In this document: positions 1 through 7,456 of the stretch, piece by piece | Numbering within the stretch: position 1 is the first letter of the stretch | How the letters are laid out: the number at the start of each line of letters is the position of its first letter | NCBI GenBank assembly: GCA_030019485.1 | Contig: JASEEW010000003.1 | Span: 1 to 28,440 of the forward strand | DNA: 28,440 bases | Source: Thermoplasmatales archaeon | GTDB taxonomy: Archaea > Thermoplasmatota > JASEFT01 > JAUWIS01 | Direction: 5' to 3' | Notes under the pieces: model-generated | What the model saw: the letters and a program-made list of their open reading frames with translations, nothing else | What the model was told of the DNA's origin: nothing | The model's database searches: none | Position numbers and translations under genes: made by a program

Positions 1-78
1 GGCTACCCCCCGCTTTTCATACTGTAAAAATATGTATCGAAGTTTTAAGATATAAAAAATATGATTTACACATCTATT

Positions 79-1662
79 TTATTTGTATTTCCCTGCAATC
101 AAATCCTCCATGTGCTTGTATAATGGTCTAACATTTTCAAGATTTCCATCCCATTTCTTCAGTATATTTTGGTATTTCCATTCAATGTGTTTTATTGTGT
201 TGGCTATTTGAGGTCTTAGCGGCTCTGCTTCCTCACCAAGAATTACAGCTGCTATAATTATGTGTTTTCCCCTGCCAATGAGTACTTTCATTTCTCCAAA
301 TTTCATCTCATCAAGTATGCCTTCTTCACCTTTAAAACTGTCTTTGACAAAATCTTGGACTGCGGTAAGCATACCTGCAAGTATATCTTCATCCATGTCT
401 GGTTTTAGCCTTCTTGTGAAATGCTTGATAAGCCTGCCGTCTCTGTACATCAGAAATATTTCATCAATAACCGTTGGTTTTTTCAATAGAAGTTTTTCTT
501 TTTTATGTTTGCGTTTAATGGTTGCTGCTCCTACCAATCCTATTACGATAATTATTGCCACTGCAATTATTAAAATAACAGATGAGAACCCTGTTTTTTC
601 GACACCCCCATCAGTTATTTCTTCCTGTGCATGTTTACTAGCATCTAACGGGTAATAGTCTACTTTATCATTATATCCATCCCCATCAGTGTCAGGTTTT
701 GTTGGGTCTGTGCCGTATGTGACTACTTCCTCACCATCAGTTAATCCATCGCCATCTGTGTCAGGATTAGTTGGGTCTGTATTATGCTGATATTCCTTAA
801 GATTTGTTAGATTATCATTATCTGGGTCCTCGCTCGCATCATTTACAAAAGGATTCAATCCATAAGTGTTTTCCCAGTTATCAGGCATACCATCATTATC
901 ATCATCAGGGTCTGTTGAATCTGGAATGTAATCATTGTCATTGTCTGCTGGCTTAGAGTTTGCATTCAATGGATCAGTGCCTTCAGCAATCTCAACAAGG
1001 TCTGAATAGCCGTCGTTATCATCATCAGGGTCTTCATTATTTGGGATGCCATCACCGTCGGTGTCTATGATATATGGAAAAGTATAATTTCTCCCAGTGG
1101 CAGTGAAATCAACACCATGAATGGTGCCAGGTGTAGCAGCATATTTGTTATCTCTGTGTGTTATTGCATCCGGCTTTTCTAATGTATTATTAGCTCCCGG
1201 AGACCCAACCCCATTTTTTGGCACATTGATTTTAATATACGCAGGTGTTCCACCTAGCCATTCTCCTGTTGTGTCTCCGAATTTTGTATAAGACCCTCCA
1301 GCATGATCCCCGTACGCAAAATTAACATTGAGCTCTTTATCTATGTCCATCCACGCGTAATATCTTATTCCCTCAAAATCCCATCTTGTAGCATAGTCCG
1401 TTCCGCCCTCTAATGAGCTTATGCTCTTTATTTTCATTGTAATTCTGAACGTTGAGTCCGATATATCGGAAAACCATACTGCAAGAATGTCTAACCAATC
1501 AACGCTACCCTCGGCGGGGCGTTCATCATCATTTGCATCCCCTGGTGCATCAGTAATCTCAGGATTACTTTCCGTTCCAGCAGATACATTAGTAGGAATA
1601 AAAAACGCAATGATTGTTGTTGTAATTAGTAAAACTGTCAGAATTATAGCAATCCTTTTCAT
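79..1662 (-). CDS. Membrane-anchored surface protein with calcium-binding thrombospondin-3 stalk and cytosolic roadblock/longin-like domain
   Basis: The protein is about 527 aa. It opens with a signal peptide (MKRIAIILTVLLI..., cleavage probably near residue 28), followed by a beta-rich extracellular region (about 35-195). Next comes a run of Asp-rich repeats of the DTDGDG / DPDDDNDG type (about 200-335), the calcium-binding thrombospondin type 3 pattern. A single transmembrane segment (about 360-381) and a basic stop-transfer stretch lead into a cytosolic domain of about 125 aa beginning IDEIFLMYRDGRLIKH. That domain resembles roadblock/longin-like modules fused to archaeal membrane receptors; I assign it by pattern only. 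I chose the ATG at 1662 over the ATG at 1674 because a TATA-like TTAAGTAT lies 26-27 nt upstream of it, and because the signal peptide is then canonical. The architecture suggests a surface sensor or adhesin that passes a signal to a small-GTPase-type partner, which is inference. The ligand is unknown. Confidence 0.75.
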   Translation of the reverse strand: MKRIAIILTVLLITTTIIAFFIPTNVSAGTESNPEITDAPGDANDDERPAEGSVDWLDILAVWFSDISDSTFRITMKIKSISSLEGGTDYATRWDFEGIRYYAWMDIDKELNVNFAYGDHAGGSYTKFGDTTGEWLGGTPAYIKINVPKNGVGSPGANNTLEKPDAITHRDNKYAATPGTIHGVDFTATGRNYTFPYIIDTDGDGIPNNEDPDDDNDGYSDLVEIAEGTDPLNANSKPADNDNDYIPDSTDPDDDNDGMPDNWENTYGLNPFVNDASEDPDNDNLTNLKEYQHNTDPTNPDTDGDGLTDGEEVVTYGTDPTKPDTDGDGYNDKVDYYPLDASKHAQEEITDGGVEKTGFSSVILIIAVAIIIVIGLVGAATIKRKHKKEKLLLKKPTVIDEIFLMYRDGRLIKHFTRRLKPDMDEDILAGMLTAVQDFVKDSFKGEEGILDEMKFGEMKVLIGRGKHIIIAAVILGEEAEPLRPQIANTIKHIEWKYQNILKKWDGNLENVRPLYKHMEDLIAGKYK

Positions 1663-1684
1663 GATACGCACCATGCCCTTTTGA

Positions 1685-1692
1685 ATACTTAA
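1685..1692 (-). promoter_or_regulatory. TATA-like box for leaderless surface-protein gene
   Basis: TTAAGTAT on the minus strand, centred 26-27 nt upstream of the ATG at 1662. This is the expected archaeal TATA-to-start distance, so the transcript would begin at the start codon. The same octamer recurs at 5101 and 9764 at matching distances. Confidence 0.5.
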
Positions 1693-1732
1693 TATTTATG
1701 CCTCAGTTATTTATGATTACGCTGATTTTTCC

Positions 1733-2626
1733 TCAAAACTCTATTTCCTTTTTAATGTTTTTCATATCCGTTAAAGTAATGCCTTTAATGCTCAACAATT
1801 TGTCAGGTGATGCACTTCTTAGATCAGAGAATGATTTAAAACCTGCATTATATAATGATAATGCTTTTTTAATTGTAATGCCTGGTATTTTTGAGAACAC
1901 AGTAACAGCTTCCTCTCTTGATAATGATACTGAAGCTGGAGCAGGTGTTACTGATGGTGTTTCTATTTGTTTGGGAACTGCTGGAGGATATGCCTGTGAA
2001 GGAGCAGGTATTGTTGGTGGGTATGTCTGTGATGGAACAGGGGCTGGGGCAAATGTTTCCTGAATATCTGTTCTAACTACTGTTGTTCCTGCTATCCTAT
2101 CAAGAAATCTTTGTCTTGGGTCTCCTTCTGTGACAAAACCAACTATAATATCTAACACCAGGAAGATGTTTATGATAGAAAGAATTGCGCCGATAGTGCC
2201 TAAACCGCTAAATATTATCATGGTGAGTGCACCGCCAAATATTTTTGATAGATTCCTAATAAACGCTTTTCCGTAATCCATTTTCCTGGTTGAACCCGCC
2301 ACCCTGAGTTTTAGAAAATGTTTACCTGGGGTGGTACCTTTTTTTCCCTCAAAATAAACCCAGTAAATAACGCCTATGAGCAATGAGAAAACCGCACCCA
2401 GGATTATTATTGCTGTGCCAAGAAATACACCACCAAGAATGCTACTAACATCACCTGACATTGCAGAACCAACTATGATGACAGTACCTATTGCTGTGAG
2501 TAGAAGTATAACTATAACCATGGCTACTGTTATAATTATTGCGTCAATAATGTATGCTATAATTCTTTTAATCCAGCTGTTTTGCAGGTTTTTGTCCTTA
2601 CCTATGAGATCTATTCCTTTTACCAT
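1733..2626 (-). CDS. RDD-family membrane protein fused to C-terminal helix-hairpin-helix domain
   Basis: The protein is 297 aa. The N-terminus (DKNLQNSWIKRIIAYIIDA) carries the Arg and Asp of an RDD domain in the first membrane helix. Hydrophobic segments follow between about residues 22 and 165, with the GTTPGK loop near 97-102 and the signature GDPRQRFLDRIAGTTVV near 168-184. After this there is a Pro/Ala-rich linker with repeated PSQ(T/A)YPP units (about 193-228). The last 60 residues hold two helix-hairpin-helix-like motifs (IPGITIKKALSLYNAGF and LLSIKGITLTDMKNIK). HhH motifs usually bind DNA or RNA backbone or protein, so finding one on a membrane RDD protein is unusual. It is a paralog of the gene at 25291-25830, which has the same N-terminus but ends in a Pro/Gln tail instead. 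RDD proteins are of uncertain function; some are proposed to be ion transporters. It is transcribed divergently from the gene at 2733. Confidence 0.8.
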   Translation of the reverse strand: MVKGIDLIGKDKNLQNSWIKRIIAYIIDAIIITVAMVIVILLLTAIGTVIIVGSAMSGDVSSILGGVFLGTAIIILGAVFSLLIGVIYWVYFEGKKGTTPGKHFLKLRVAGSTRKMDYGKAFIRNLSKIFGGALTMIIFSGLGTIGAILSIINIFLVLDIIVGFVTEGDPRQRFLDRIAGTTVVRTDIQETFAPAPVPSQTYPPTIPAPSQAYPPAVPKQIETPSVTPAPASVSLSREEAVTVFSKIPGITIKKALSLYNAGFKSFSDLRSASPDKLLSIKGITLTDMKNIKKEIEF

Positions 2627-2700
2627 CTTTTTTTACCAGAAAGTTATCAGTTTCTGGAGATTTAAGAGTTTGGTTTGAAAATCCTGTTTTAAAAGAAAAT

Positions 2701-2708
2701 AATAAATA
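2701..2708 (+). promoter_or_regulatory. TATA-like box upstream of C25-like gene
   Basis: AATAAATA lies about 28 nt before the ATG at 2733 in an AT-rich divergent intergenic region. There is no Shine-Dalgarno sequence close to the ATG, so leaderless expression is likely. Confidence 0.4.
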
Positions 2709-2732
2709 GTAGAGAGGACATAATATACTACT

Positions 2733-4529
2733 ATGGGTAAGGGTGTGAAAAAGATAATAGCAGTTGTTATTGTCATTATTATTATAGCCACAGCATATTA
2801 TATATGGCAAAAAGGAAAGGGATATGAAACAGGTACTGCAACACTTGACGATCTTTTAAAATCTAAATCCGAGAGAAAAATAGGGAGCACAACAGTTATT
2901 GCTTCTGATGAAAACCCATATTATGCGTTGATTGGCACACCTGTTGCCTTATACTATGAGAAGCAAGAGGAGTTTTTAAGCCCGTTACTTGTAGAAGGAG
3001 AAGAAACAGATAACTTTCTAGCAGTTTACAACCCAGGGGTTACTTTTACTCTGGAAGGGGGTGTTGAAGAAGCTTCGGTAAATGCTGCAAAACATTTCTG
3101 GAAGAGCTCTGATGGGGCAGTGCTTTTAAAGGATGATGCTTATGATATTGGACTCTCAATTGTATCATTAGCCTCATACTTAGATATACCTGTGATTGTA
3201 ACAGATAACACAAACAATGTTTTAGATGTGCTTAAATCTTTAAATGTAAAATATACAATTGTATGCAGTGAGCTGTCCGGCTATGGAAAAACATGGAAGA
3301 TTGGTTCCGCAAAAGAAGCGCAGGAGTTCTTACTAAATTTTGTTCAGAAAAAGTTTGGGAACATATCCTATGTTACTGTCGCAAATCCAAATGATGTAGG
3401 CTTAGGGCATGGTTTACCCAAGCTCTCATGTCTTGCACCTTACTTATCAGCAGGTAGAAAAGGTATAGTAGTAAGTTCAAATACATCTGTACTGCCTGAA
3501 GATGCCTTTATAGATTTCAATGATAGAGAAGAGGAAATAGCTGCAATGGCGAATAATGTTTCTGTAAAGATAAAAGAAAATATTGATAACCTATTGGAAG
3601 GGATATCTGGAAGAGGAATGCTTGAGGGTTATTTGAGAAATCCTTATCTTGCTATTCTAGGCGGACCCTATTCTTTGCCTTTTTATTACAAATATGTTAC
3701 CTTAGGGGATGATAAAAGATGGATTGCTACTGATGATTATTTTGCAAACTTAGACGAGGATGAGTTTACTGTTGAGCTTGCTTGTGGAAGACCTATTGCT
3801 CTGAGTGTTAATGCGACCTCTTGCTTGATTTCTAGAAGTTTATGTTACGATGAATATAAAGAAAAATACAATGAAGGTCCTGGAGCTACCAGTACAAATG
3901 ATGTTGCAGGTACAGAATGGAAAAGCGCTGCATACGTAGGCAGTGGTGATGATTGGAATGGCGCTATCTGGTCAATGAGACCTGAGCATAGGGAGGCTAG
4001 GACGTATTTGCTAGAGAATGACTATTTTGTTTACACAACCAAAAGAAGGCTTACTGGTGAGCATGTAGCACAGCAGCTTTTGGAGTTATATACCTCATCA
4101 TCCATGATTTATGTTATGGCACATGGCTCACCCAGCGGATACCAAATGGTTGACGGTATCACAGGGGCGGATGTGCAGGAATGGGGTTTCCTAGGGCCAT
4201 CAGTCCTACTATTAGTTTCCTGCTCTGCAGGAAGAACTGATGTAGAAGATATCCAGGGCACAATCTCATTGTCTTTTATGAGCGTAGGAACAAATACCTA
4301 TATAGCAGGTACGAGAACTGAATTTACTGAAGGCTCACCTAAAATAAATTTTGCCTGTTTAAAGGCTATTGTAAGTGAAGATGCAACTACCGGGCTTGCA
4401 TTTAGAGATGCAAAGAACGATTTTGTTAAGGAATACGTTGAGACTGGAAAATCTGATTATTATCATGCAGCAATAAAACAACTCTACGGTGATCCTGCAT
4501 TCAACCCTTATGAGCCGAAGAACGATTAA
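2733..4529 (+). CDS. N-terminally anchored gingipain-like (C25, caspase-fold) surface protein
   Basis: The protein is 598 aa. A short basic start is followed by one membrane helix (about 7-24), so the rest is probably outside the cell. The middle (about 130-290) has alternating beta/alpha stretches of the type seen in archaeal cell-wall-binding and C25-associated regions. From about residue 340 the protein resembles the C25 gingipain family of clan CD. The catalytic dyad of that clan appears as His464 in MAHGSPSGY after a hydrophobic strand, and Cys497 in LLVSCSAGRTD after the next strand. The C-terminus (ACLKAIVSEDATTGLAFRDAK, then YGDPAFNPYEP) also matches the C25 end pattern, where the last strand carries YGDPA. 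The expected role is extracellular peptide hydrolysis after Arg or Lys, by family analogy; activity and specificity are not shown here. An alternative is an inactive relative acting as a binding protein. Confidence 0.7.
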   Translation: MGKGVKKIIAVVIVIIIIATAYYIWQKGKGYETGTATLDDLLKSKSERKIGSTTVIASDENPYYALIGTPVALYYEKQEEFLSPLLVEGEETDNFLAVYNPGVTFTLEGGVEEASVNAAKHFWKSSDGAVLLKDDAYDIGLSIVSLASYLDIPVIVTDNTNNVLDVLKSLNVKYTIVCSELSGYGKTWKIGSAKEAQEFLLNFVQKKFGNISYVTVANPNDVGLGHGLPKLSCLAPYLSAGRKGIVVSSNTSVLPEDAFIDFNDREEEIAAMANNVSVKIKENIDNLLEGISGRGMLEGYLRNPYLAILGGPYSLPFYYKYVTLGDDKRWIATDDYFANLDEDEFTVELACGRPIALSVNATSCLISRSLCYDEYKEKYNEGPGATSTNDVAGTEWKSAAYVGSGDDWNGAIWSMRPEHREARTYLLENDYFVYTTKRRLTGEHVAQQLLELYTSSSMIYVMAHGSPSGYQMVDGITGADVQEWGFLGPSVLLLVSCSAGRTDVEDIQGTISLSFMSVGTNTYIAGTRTEFTEGSPKINFACLKAIVSEDATTGLAFRDAKNDFVKEYVETGKSDYYHAAIKQLYGDPAFNPYEPKND

Positions 4530-4544
4530 GTTTTGAGATTCTCA

Positions 4545-4550
4545 TTTTTT
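4545..4550 (+). terminator. T-tract after C25-like gene
   Basis: A run of six T lies 16 nt after the stop codon of the C25-like gene. Archaeal transcription often stops at such tracts without a hairpin. This is a weak call because the region is T-rich. Confidence 0.3.
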
Positions 4551-4586
4551 GACCTGATTATAGATTATATCATCACAGATATTTAA

Positions 4587-4838
4587 TTATTGTGCTGAGA
4601 TATTTTCAAGAGTTAAATGTATTTTAAACTTCTCAATAATTCTCTTGTTCTTGTAATCCTTATTTTCTCTTTCAGGTTTTTAGCTTGCTTCTTTCATTTT
4701 TTCTTTATACCCATTTTCCCTTATTATTTTAATTCCTTCAAATGATTTTTTAACCTCTTCTAAGGCTATTATTTTTTCCTCAGTTCCGAAATTCTTAAAC
4801 TTTCTTCTGGCATCTACAAATATTTTCGGTTTCTTCAT
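4587..4838 (-). pseudogene. Small partner ORF of the antitoxin, probably decayed toxin
   Basis: An ATG at 4838 opens a 52-codon frame beginning MKKPKIFVDARRKFKNFG and ending ...GYKEKMKEAS, with TAA at 4680-4682. Beyond this stop the same frame stays open for 30 more codons (KPERENKDYKNKRIIEKF...) to TAA at 4587. It starts 25 nt after the antitoxin gene, in the normal toxin position. The opening KIFVDA recalls the first strand of PIN-domain (VapC) toxins, but the expected acidic residues and length (about 130 aa) are missing. I read it as an internally deleted toxin gene with an in-frame stop. A short genuine protein of 52 aa is the alternative. This stretch is the only content of the 333-nt gap between 4529 and 4863. 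Confidence 0.4.
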
Positions 4839-4862
4839 CTAAGCACTTTCTCTGATTTTTTT

Positions 4863-5078
4863 TCATTCCTTCAGCATTTCCTTTTTTGTTATCCCTTTTC
4901 TCTTAACAATTTCCCTTAAAAACTCTCTGCTTTCTTCTGCAAACATTTTTTTCAGTGCCTCTTTCAAAACCTCACTCTGATCAGCATATATGCCTACTTC
5001 TATCCTTCCCTGAATTTCATTATACAATCTTTCAGGAACCTTCACTTGAACTGTTTTCAGTCTTTCCAAATCTATCAC
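4863..5078 (-). CDS. Ribbon-helix-helix antitoxin-like DNA-binding protein
   Basis: The protein is 71 aa. A predicted beta strand (TVQVKVPERL) is followed by two helices (LYNEIQGRIEVGIYADQSEVLKEALKKM), the layout of CopG/ParD-type ribbon-helix-helix repressors. The strand of such proteins inserts into the major groove as a dimer. The charged C-terminal tail (about 48-71) would bind and cover a toxin. The start is GTG at 5078, with a TATA-like TTAAGTAT centred 26-27 nt upstream, so the message is probably leaderless. The next ORF on the same strand looks decayed, so this may be an orphan antitoxin now acting only as a regulator. It usually represses its own promoter (family knowledge). Confidence 0.75.
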   Translation of the reverse strand: MIDLERLKTVQVKVPERLYNEIQGRIEVGIYADQSEVLKEALKKMFAEESREFLREIVKRKGITKKEMLKE

Positions 5079-5100
5079 GGTATACTATTATGTTTTCCTA

Positions 5101-5108
5101 ATACTTAA
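5101..5108 (-). promoter_or_regulatory. TATA-like box for antitoxin gene
   Basis: TTAAGTAT on the minus strand, centred 26-27 nt upstream of the GTG at 5078. It is the same octamer as at 1685 and 9764. Confidence 0.5.
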
Positions 5109-5134
5109 TTATTGCTCTGAATGCGATGTCTCCA

Positions 5135-6133
5135 TCACATTGTCTCAGGCTTCAACATTCCGCCATGCAGAATCAGGTTTGAAAGCAGGAAGCCGAGAGG
5201 GGGAACAAATGCTAAAAGACCTATCCACCAGTTTAATGACATTAGCATAACTGGCGCAAGCGCATACATGAATATTACATGCAGCCCTATGTTTCTCCTC
5301 ATGTTTTTTCTGATAAAGGTTTTCATTGTGAGCATGACTGTGACAAAGTATAGGGTGATAAAAGAGAGGGTTGTAAGGATAATAATTTGCCAGGCAGAGT
5401 AAACCATGCCTAAGAAGATAAATGGTGTGAAAACAAGGAAAAGATGAGCAACTGCTATAATGTATGCAACTGCTCTGAAACTGTTTGGTGTTATCATTTT
5501 ACCTTTTTCAACCTTAACGCCTAATGCCACAGCAGCTGTTTTTCCTCCTGCAACGCAGTCATGGTCAATATCCTTTAATCCGCCGTTTATCATGTTCATA
5601 AATAAAACTTGGATGAAACCAATGAATGCGACAATTATCGCAAATTTTGTTATATCAAGAGAAACAGTTGTCGCGCCAAAAATTATCAGGAAAAACACTG
5701 CGGATGCAACAAAGAAATCCATCCCAGGCATTTTTTTGCTCGTAAAATTGTAGATTGTGGCAAGTATGTCTGCAAAAACCAGTATAGAAATAAGCATTAG
5801 AAAATTACAGGGGGTGCTGAAAAAATATAATGCAAAAACCCAGCTTAGAATCATTGAACCGACCGCAAATAACAATGCATTTTTTCTTTTTATTGTGCCT
5901 CCCACAAGCGGCCTCTCTCTTAGTTCACCTGATTTTTTGTCAATTTCAACATCAAGATAATCATTGAAAACAAAACCGTAAATATGGGACAGGCATCCTA
6001 TGATGAAAAGAACAAAAAGCGAAAAAAAACTGGTTCTATCTATATTCCACATGCTGAGTGCACCAAGAACAGGCGCCATTCCTGTTAATGCAAGGTTAAA
6101 GGGGCGTGTGAGTTTAACGTATTCTCTCAGCAT
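5135..6133 (-). CDS. UbiA-family prenyltransferase 1
   Basis: The protein is 332 aa with about eight to nine membrane helices. The two Asp-rich motifs that bind Mg-diphosphate are intact: NDYLDVEID at residues 57-65 and DIDHD at 188-192. The opening (LREYVKLTRPFNLALTGMAP) is typical of UbiA enzymes, which transfer an isoprenyl chain to an acceptor in the membrane. In archaea these make digeranylgeranylglyceryl phosphate for membrane lipids, quinones or heme. The neighbours (two geranylgeranyl reductases and two more UbiA genes) point to lipids or quinones, but the acceptor cannot be read from sequence. I chose the ATG at 6133 rather than an upstream start because the added 48 residues are not UbiA-like and overlap the divergent gene, and because a TATA box lies 27 nt upstream of 6133. 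Confidence 0.85.
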   Translation of the reverse strand: MLREYVKLTRPFNLALTGMAPVLGALSMWNIDRTSFFSLFVLFIIGCLSHIYGFVFNDYLDVEIDKKSGELRERPLVGGTIKRKNALLFAVGSMILSWVFALYFFSTPCNFLMLISILVFADILATIYNFTSKKMPGMDFFVASAVFFLIIFGATTVSLDITKFAIIVAFIGFIQVLFMNMINGGLKDIDHDCVAGGKTAAVALGVKVEKGKMITPNSFRAVAYIIAVAHLFLVFTPFIFLGMVYSAWQIIILTTLSFITLYFVTVMLTMKTFIRKNMRRNIGLHVIFMYALAPVMLMSLNWWIGLLAFVPPLGFLLSNLILHGGMLKPETM

Positions 6134-6156
6134 TAATTGCGGAATGATATGAAAAA

Positions 6157-6164
6157 TTATAAAT
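6157..6164. promoter_or_regulatory. Single bidirectional TATA box for two divergent leaderless genes
   Basis: TTATAAAT on the plus strand (ATTTATAA on the minus strand) is the only good TATA box in the 53-nt divergent gap. Its centre (6160-6161) is about 26-27 nt from the ATG at 6187 on the right and about 27 nt from the ATG at 6133 on the left. Both transcripts would start at or next to the start codon. Confidence 0.55.
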
Positions 6165-6186
6165 GTTTGTATAGGGATAACAAAGT

Positions 6187-7452
6187 ATGGATAACAGTTA
6201 TGATGTGGTTGTTGTTGGTGCAGGACCCGCAGGGCTTGCGTCTGCGAAATCCTGCGCTGAGAATGGTTTGAAAACACTTCTCATTGAGGAACATCCTGCA
6301 ATAGGAACACCAGTGCAGTGCGGCGAGACATTCCATGTTTCCATGCTTAAAGAACTCGGTCTTGAAGATATTCCTTTTAATGAACCGAAAAATGCCAGGA
6401 TTTATTCACCAAACAGAAAAATGATAGAGATAGTGCTGCAGGATGGTGTGTCCTCCCCACTGGTAATTGTTGAAAGAAAAATCCTTGAAAAGTCTTTTGC
6501 AGTAAAGGTTGCAAATCTTGGAGTAAACTCTGCGACTGAACGTTTTTCATATGAGATTTCACGTAGAAATCCAATGTCGCAGAGTTTAGTGGATATATTC
6601 ACAAAAACTCCTGCAGTAGATGTAATCAAGGAGAATGGTTTTGTTAAAGGTGTGAAGGTTTTACATTTTGGGGAAGAAAAGGACATCATATCAAAAGTTG
6701 TGATTGATGCATCAGGACCAAATGCATTTGTTGCAAGGAAAGCAGGACTAAATGTTTACAGAAACATTGAAAGTTTCGACTCATGCGCGCAGTTCCAGAT
6801 GGCTGGCATTAATATTGATGGTAAAACTGCTGAGATATATCTGGGGGGTGTTGCACCTGGTGGCTATGTTTGGATTCTACCAAAAGGCAAAGGTTTTGCG
6901 AATGTTGGAATCGGTGTAAGTGGAAACATAGGGAATAAGGCTTTAGGTTATCTTGAGTCTTTTGTTGAAAATGATCCCAGATTAAAGGATGGCAGTATAA
7001 TAGAAACAAATGTTGGTATAGTACCAGTTGGTGGTGAGGCAGAGAAACTTGTTTCAAATGGGCTTATACTTGTTGGTGATGCAGGAAGGATGGTTAATCC
7101 TGCAACAGGCGGCGGGATGGTTTTTGCTATCAAAGCAGGCTTATCTGCCGGAAAAGTTGTAGCCGATGCAGTAAAAAACAATAATTTTTCTGAGAAAAAA
7201 TTATCAGAGTATGAAAAAATCTGGAGGAATGACATTGGAAAAAAATTCAAAGCATTCAATGCCTTGAAAAATGTTTTCCTGTCTCTATCTGATAAAGAGA
7301 TTGATGACATTGTTAAAGCCGTGGGTAAGATACAAATAGACAAGGATATGACCGAGCCATGGTATCCTATGCTGAAAAAAATTGTTTCAATCATCGTGAA
7401 AAAACCAAGGCTTGCGTTAAAGTTTGGGAAGGTATTGCCATATTTTGTGTGA
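6187..7452 (+). CDS. Geranylgeranyl reductase family FAD enzyme 1 (with in-frame palindromic insert)
   Basis: The protein is 421 aa. The FAD-binding Rossmann start is clear (YDVVVVGAGPAGLASAKS, residues 5-22), with VIDASGPNA near 175-183, FDSCAQFQM, GGYVWILPKGKGFANVGIG and the second FAD motif ILVGDAGRMVNPATGGGM near 295-312. These mark the geranylgeranyl reductase family, which saturates the isoprenoid chains of archaeal ether lipids (digeranylgeranylglycerophospholipid reductase) or of quinone tails. The paralog at 9795-11018 aligns throughout, except that residues 114-135 here are extra and come from a 65-nt inverted-repeat element. The gene is promoted by the TATA box at 6157. Its stop codon lies 4 nt before the next ATG, so it is co-transcribed with UbiA 2. 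Confidence 0.9.
   Translation: MDNSYDVVVVGAGPAGLASAKSCAENGLKTLLIEEHPAIGTPVQCGETFHVSMLKELGLEDIPFNEPKNARIYSPNRKMIEIVLQDGVSSPLVIVERKILEKSFAVKVANLGVNSATERFSYEISRRNPMSQSLVDIFTKTPAVDVIKENGFVKGVKVLHFGEEKDIISKVVIDASGPNAFVARKAGLNVYRNIESFDSCAQFQMAGINIDGKTAEIYLGGVAPGGYVWILPKGKGFANVGIGVSGNIGNKALGYLESFVENDPRLKDGSIIETNVGIVPVGGEAEKLVSNGLILVGDAGRMVNPATGGGMVFAIKAGLSAGKVVADAVKNNNFSEKKLSEYEKIWRNDIGKKFKAFNALKNVFLSLSDKEIDDIVKAVGKIQIDKDMTEPWYPMLKKIVSIIVKKPRLALKFGKVLPYFV
6524..6588. repeat. 65-nt palindromic element inserted in frame in a coding region
   Basis: A perfect 13-bp inverted repeat, TAAACTCTGCGAC (6524-6536) and GTCGCAGAGTTTA (6576-6588), bounds a 39-nt centre that also pairs partly (6543-6547 with 6565-6569). 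It coincides with the only large gap between the two geranylgeranyl reductase paralogs: residues 114-135 are present here and absent at the matching point of the gene at 9795. Counting TA as a possible 2-bp target duplication, 63 nt would have been added, which keeps the frame. This resembles protein-coding palindromic elements such as Rickettsia RPEs. Homology to any named family is not claimed. Confidence 0.75.
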
Positions 7453-7456
7453 TATC

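Noticed and set aside
1..20. Possible start of a tRNA-like gene on the minus strand at the left edge (GCGGGGGGTAGCC)
   Set aside because: Only about 13 nt are visible and the position-8/9 spacing does not fit a standard acceptor stem cleanly. It cannot be supported without the adjoining sequence.
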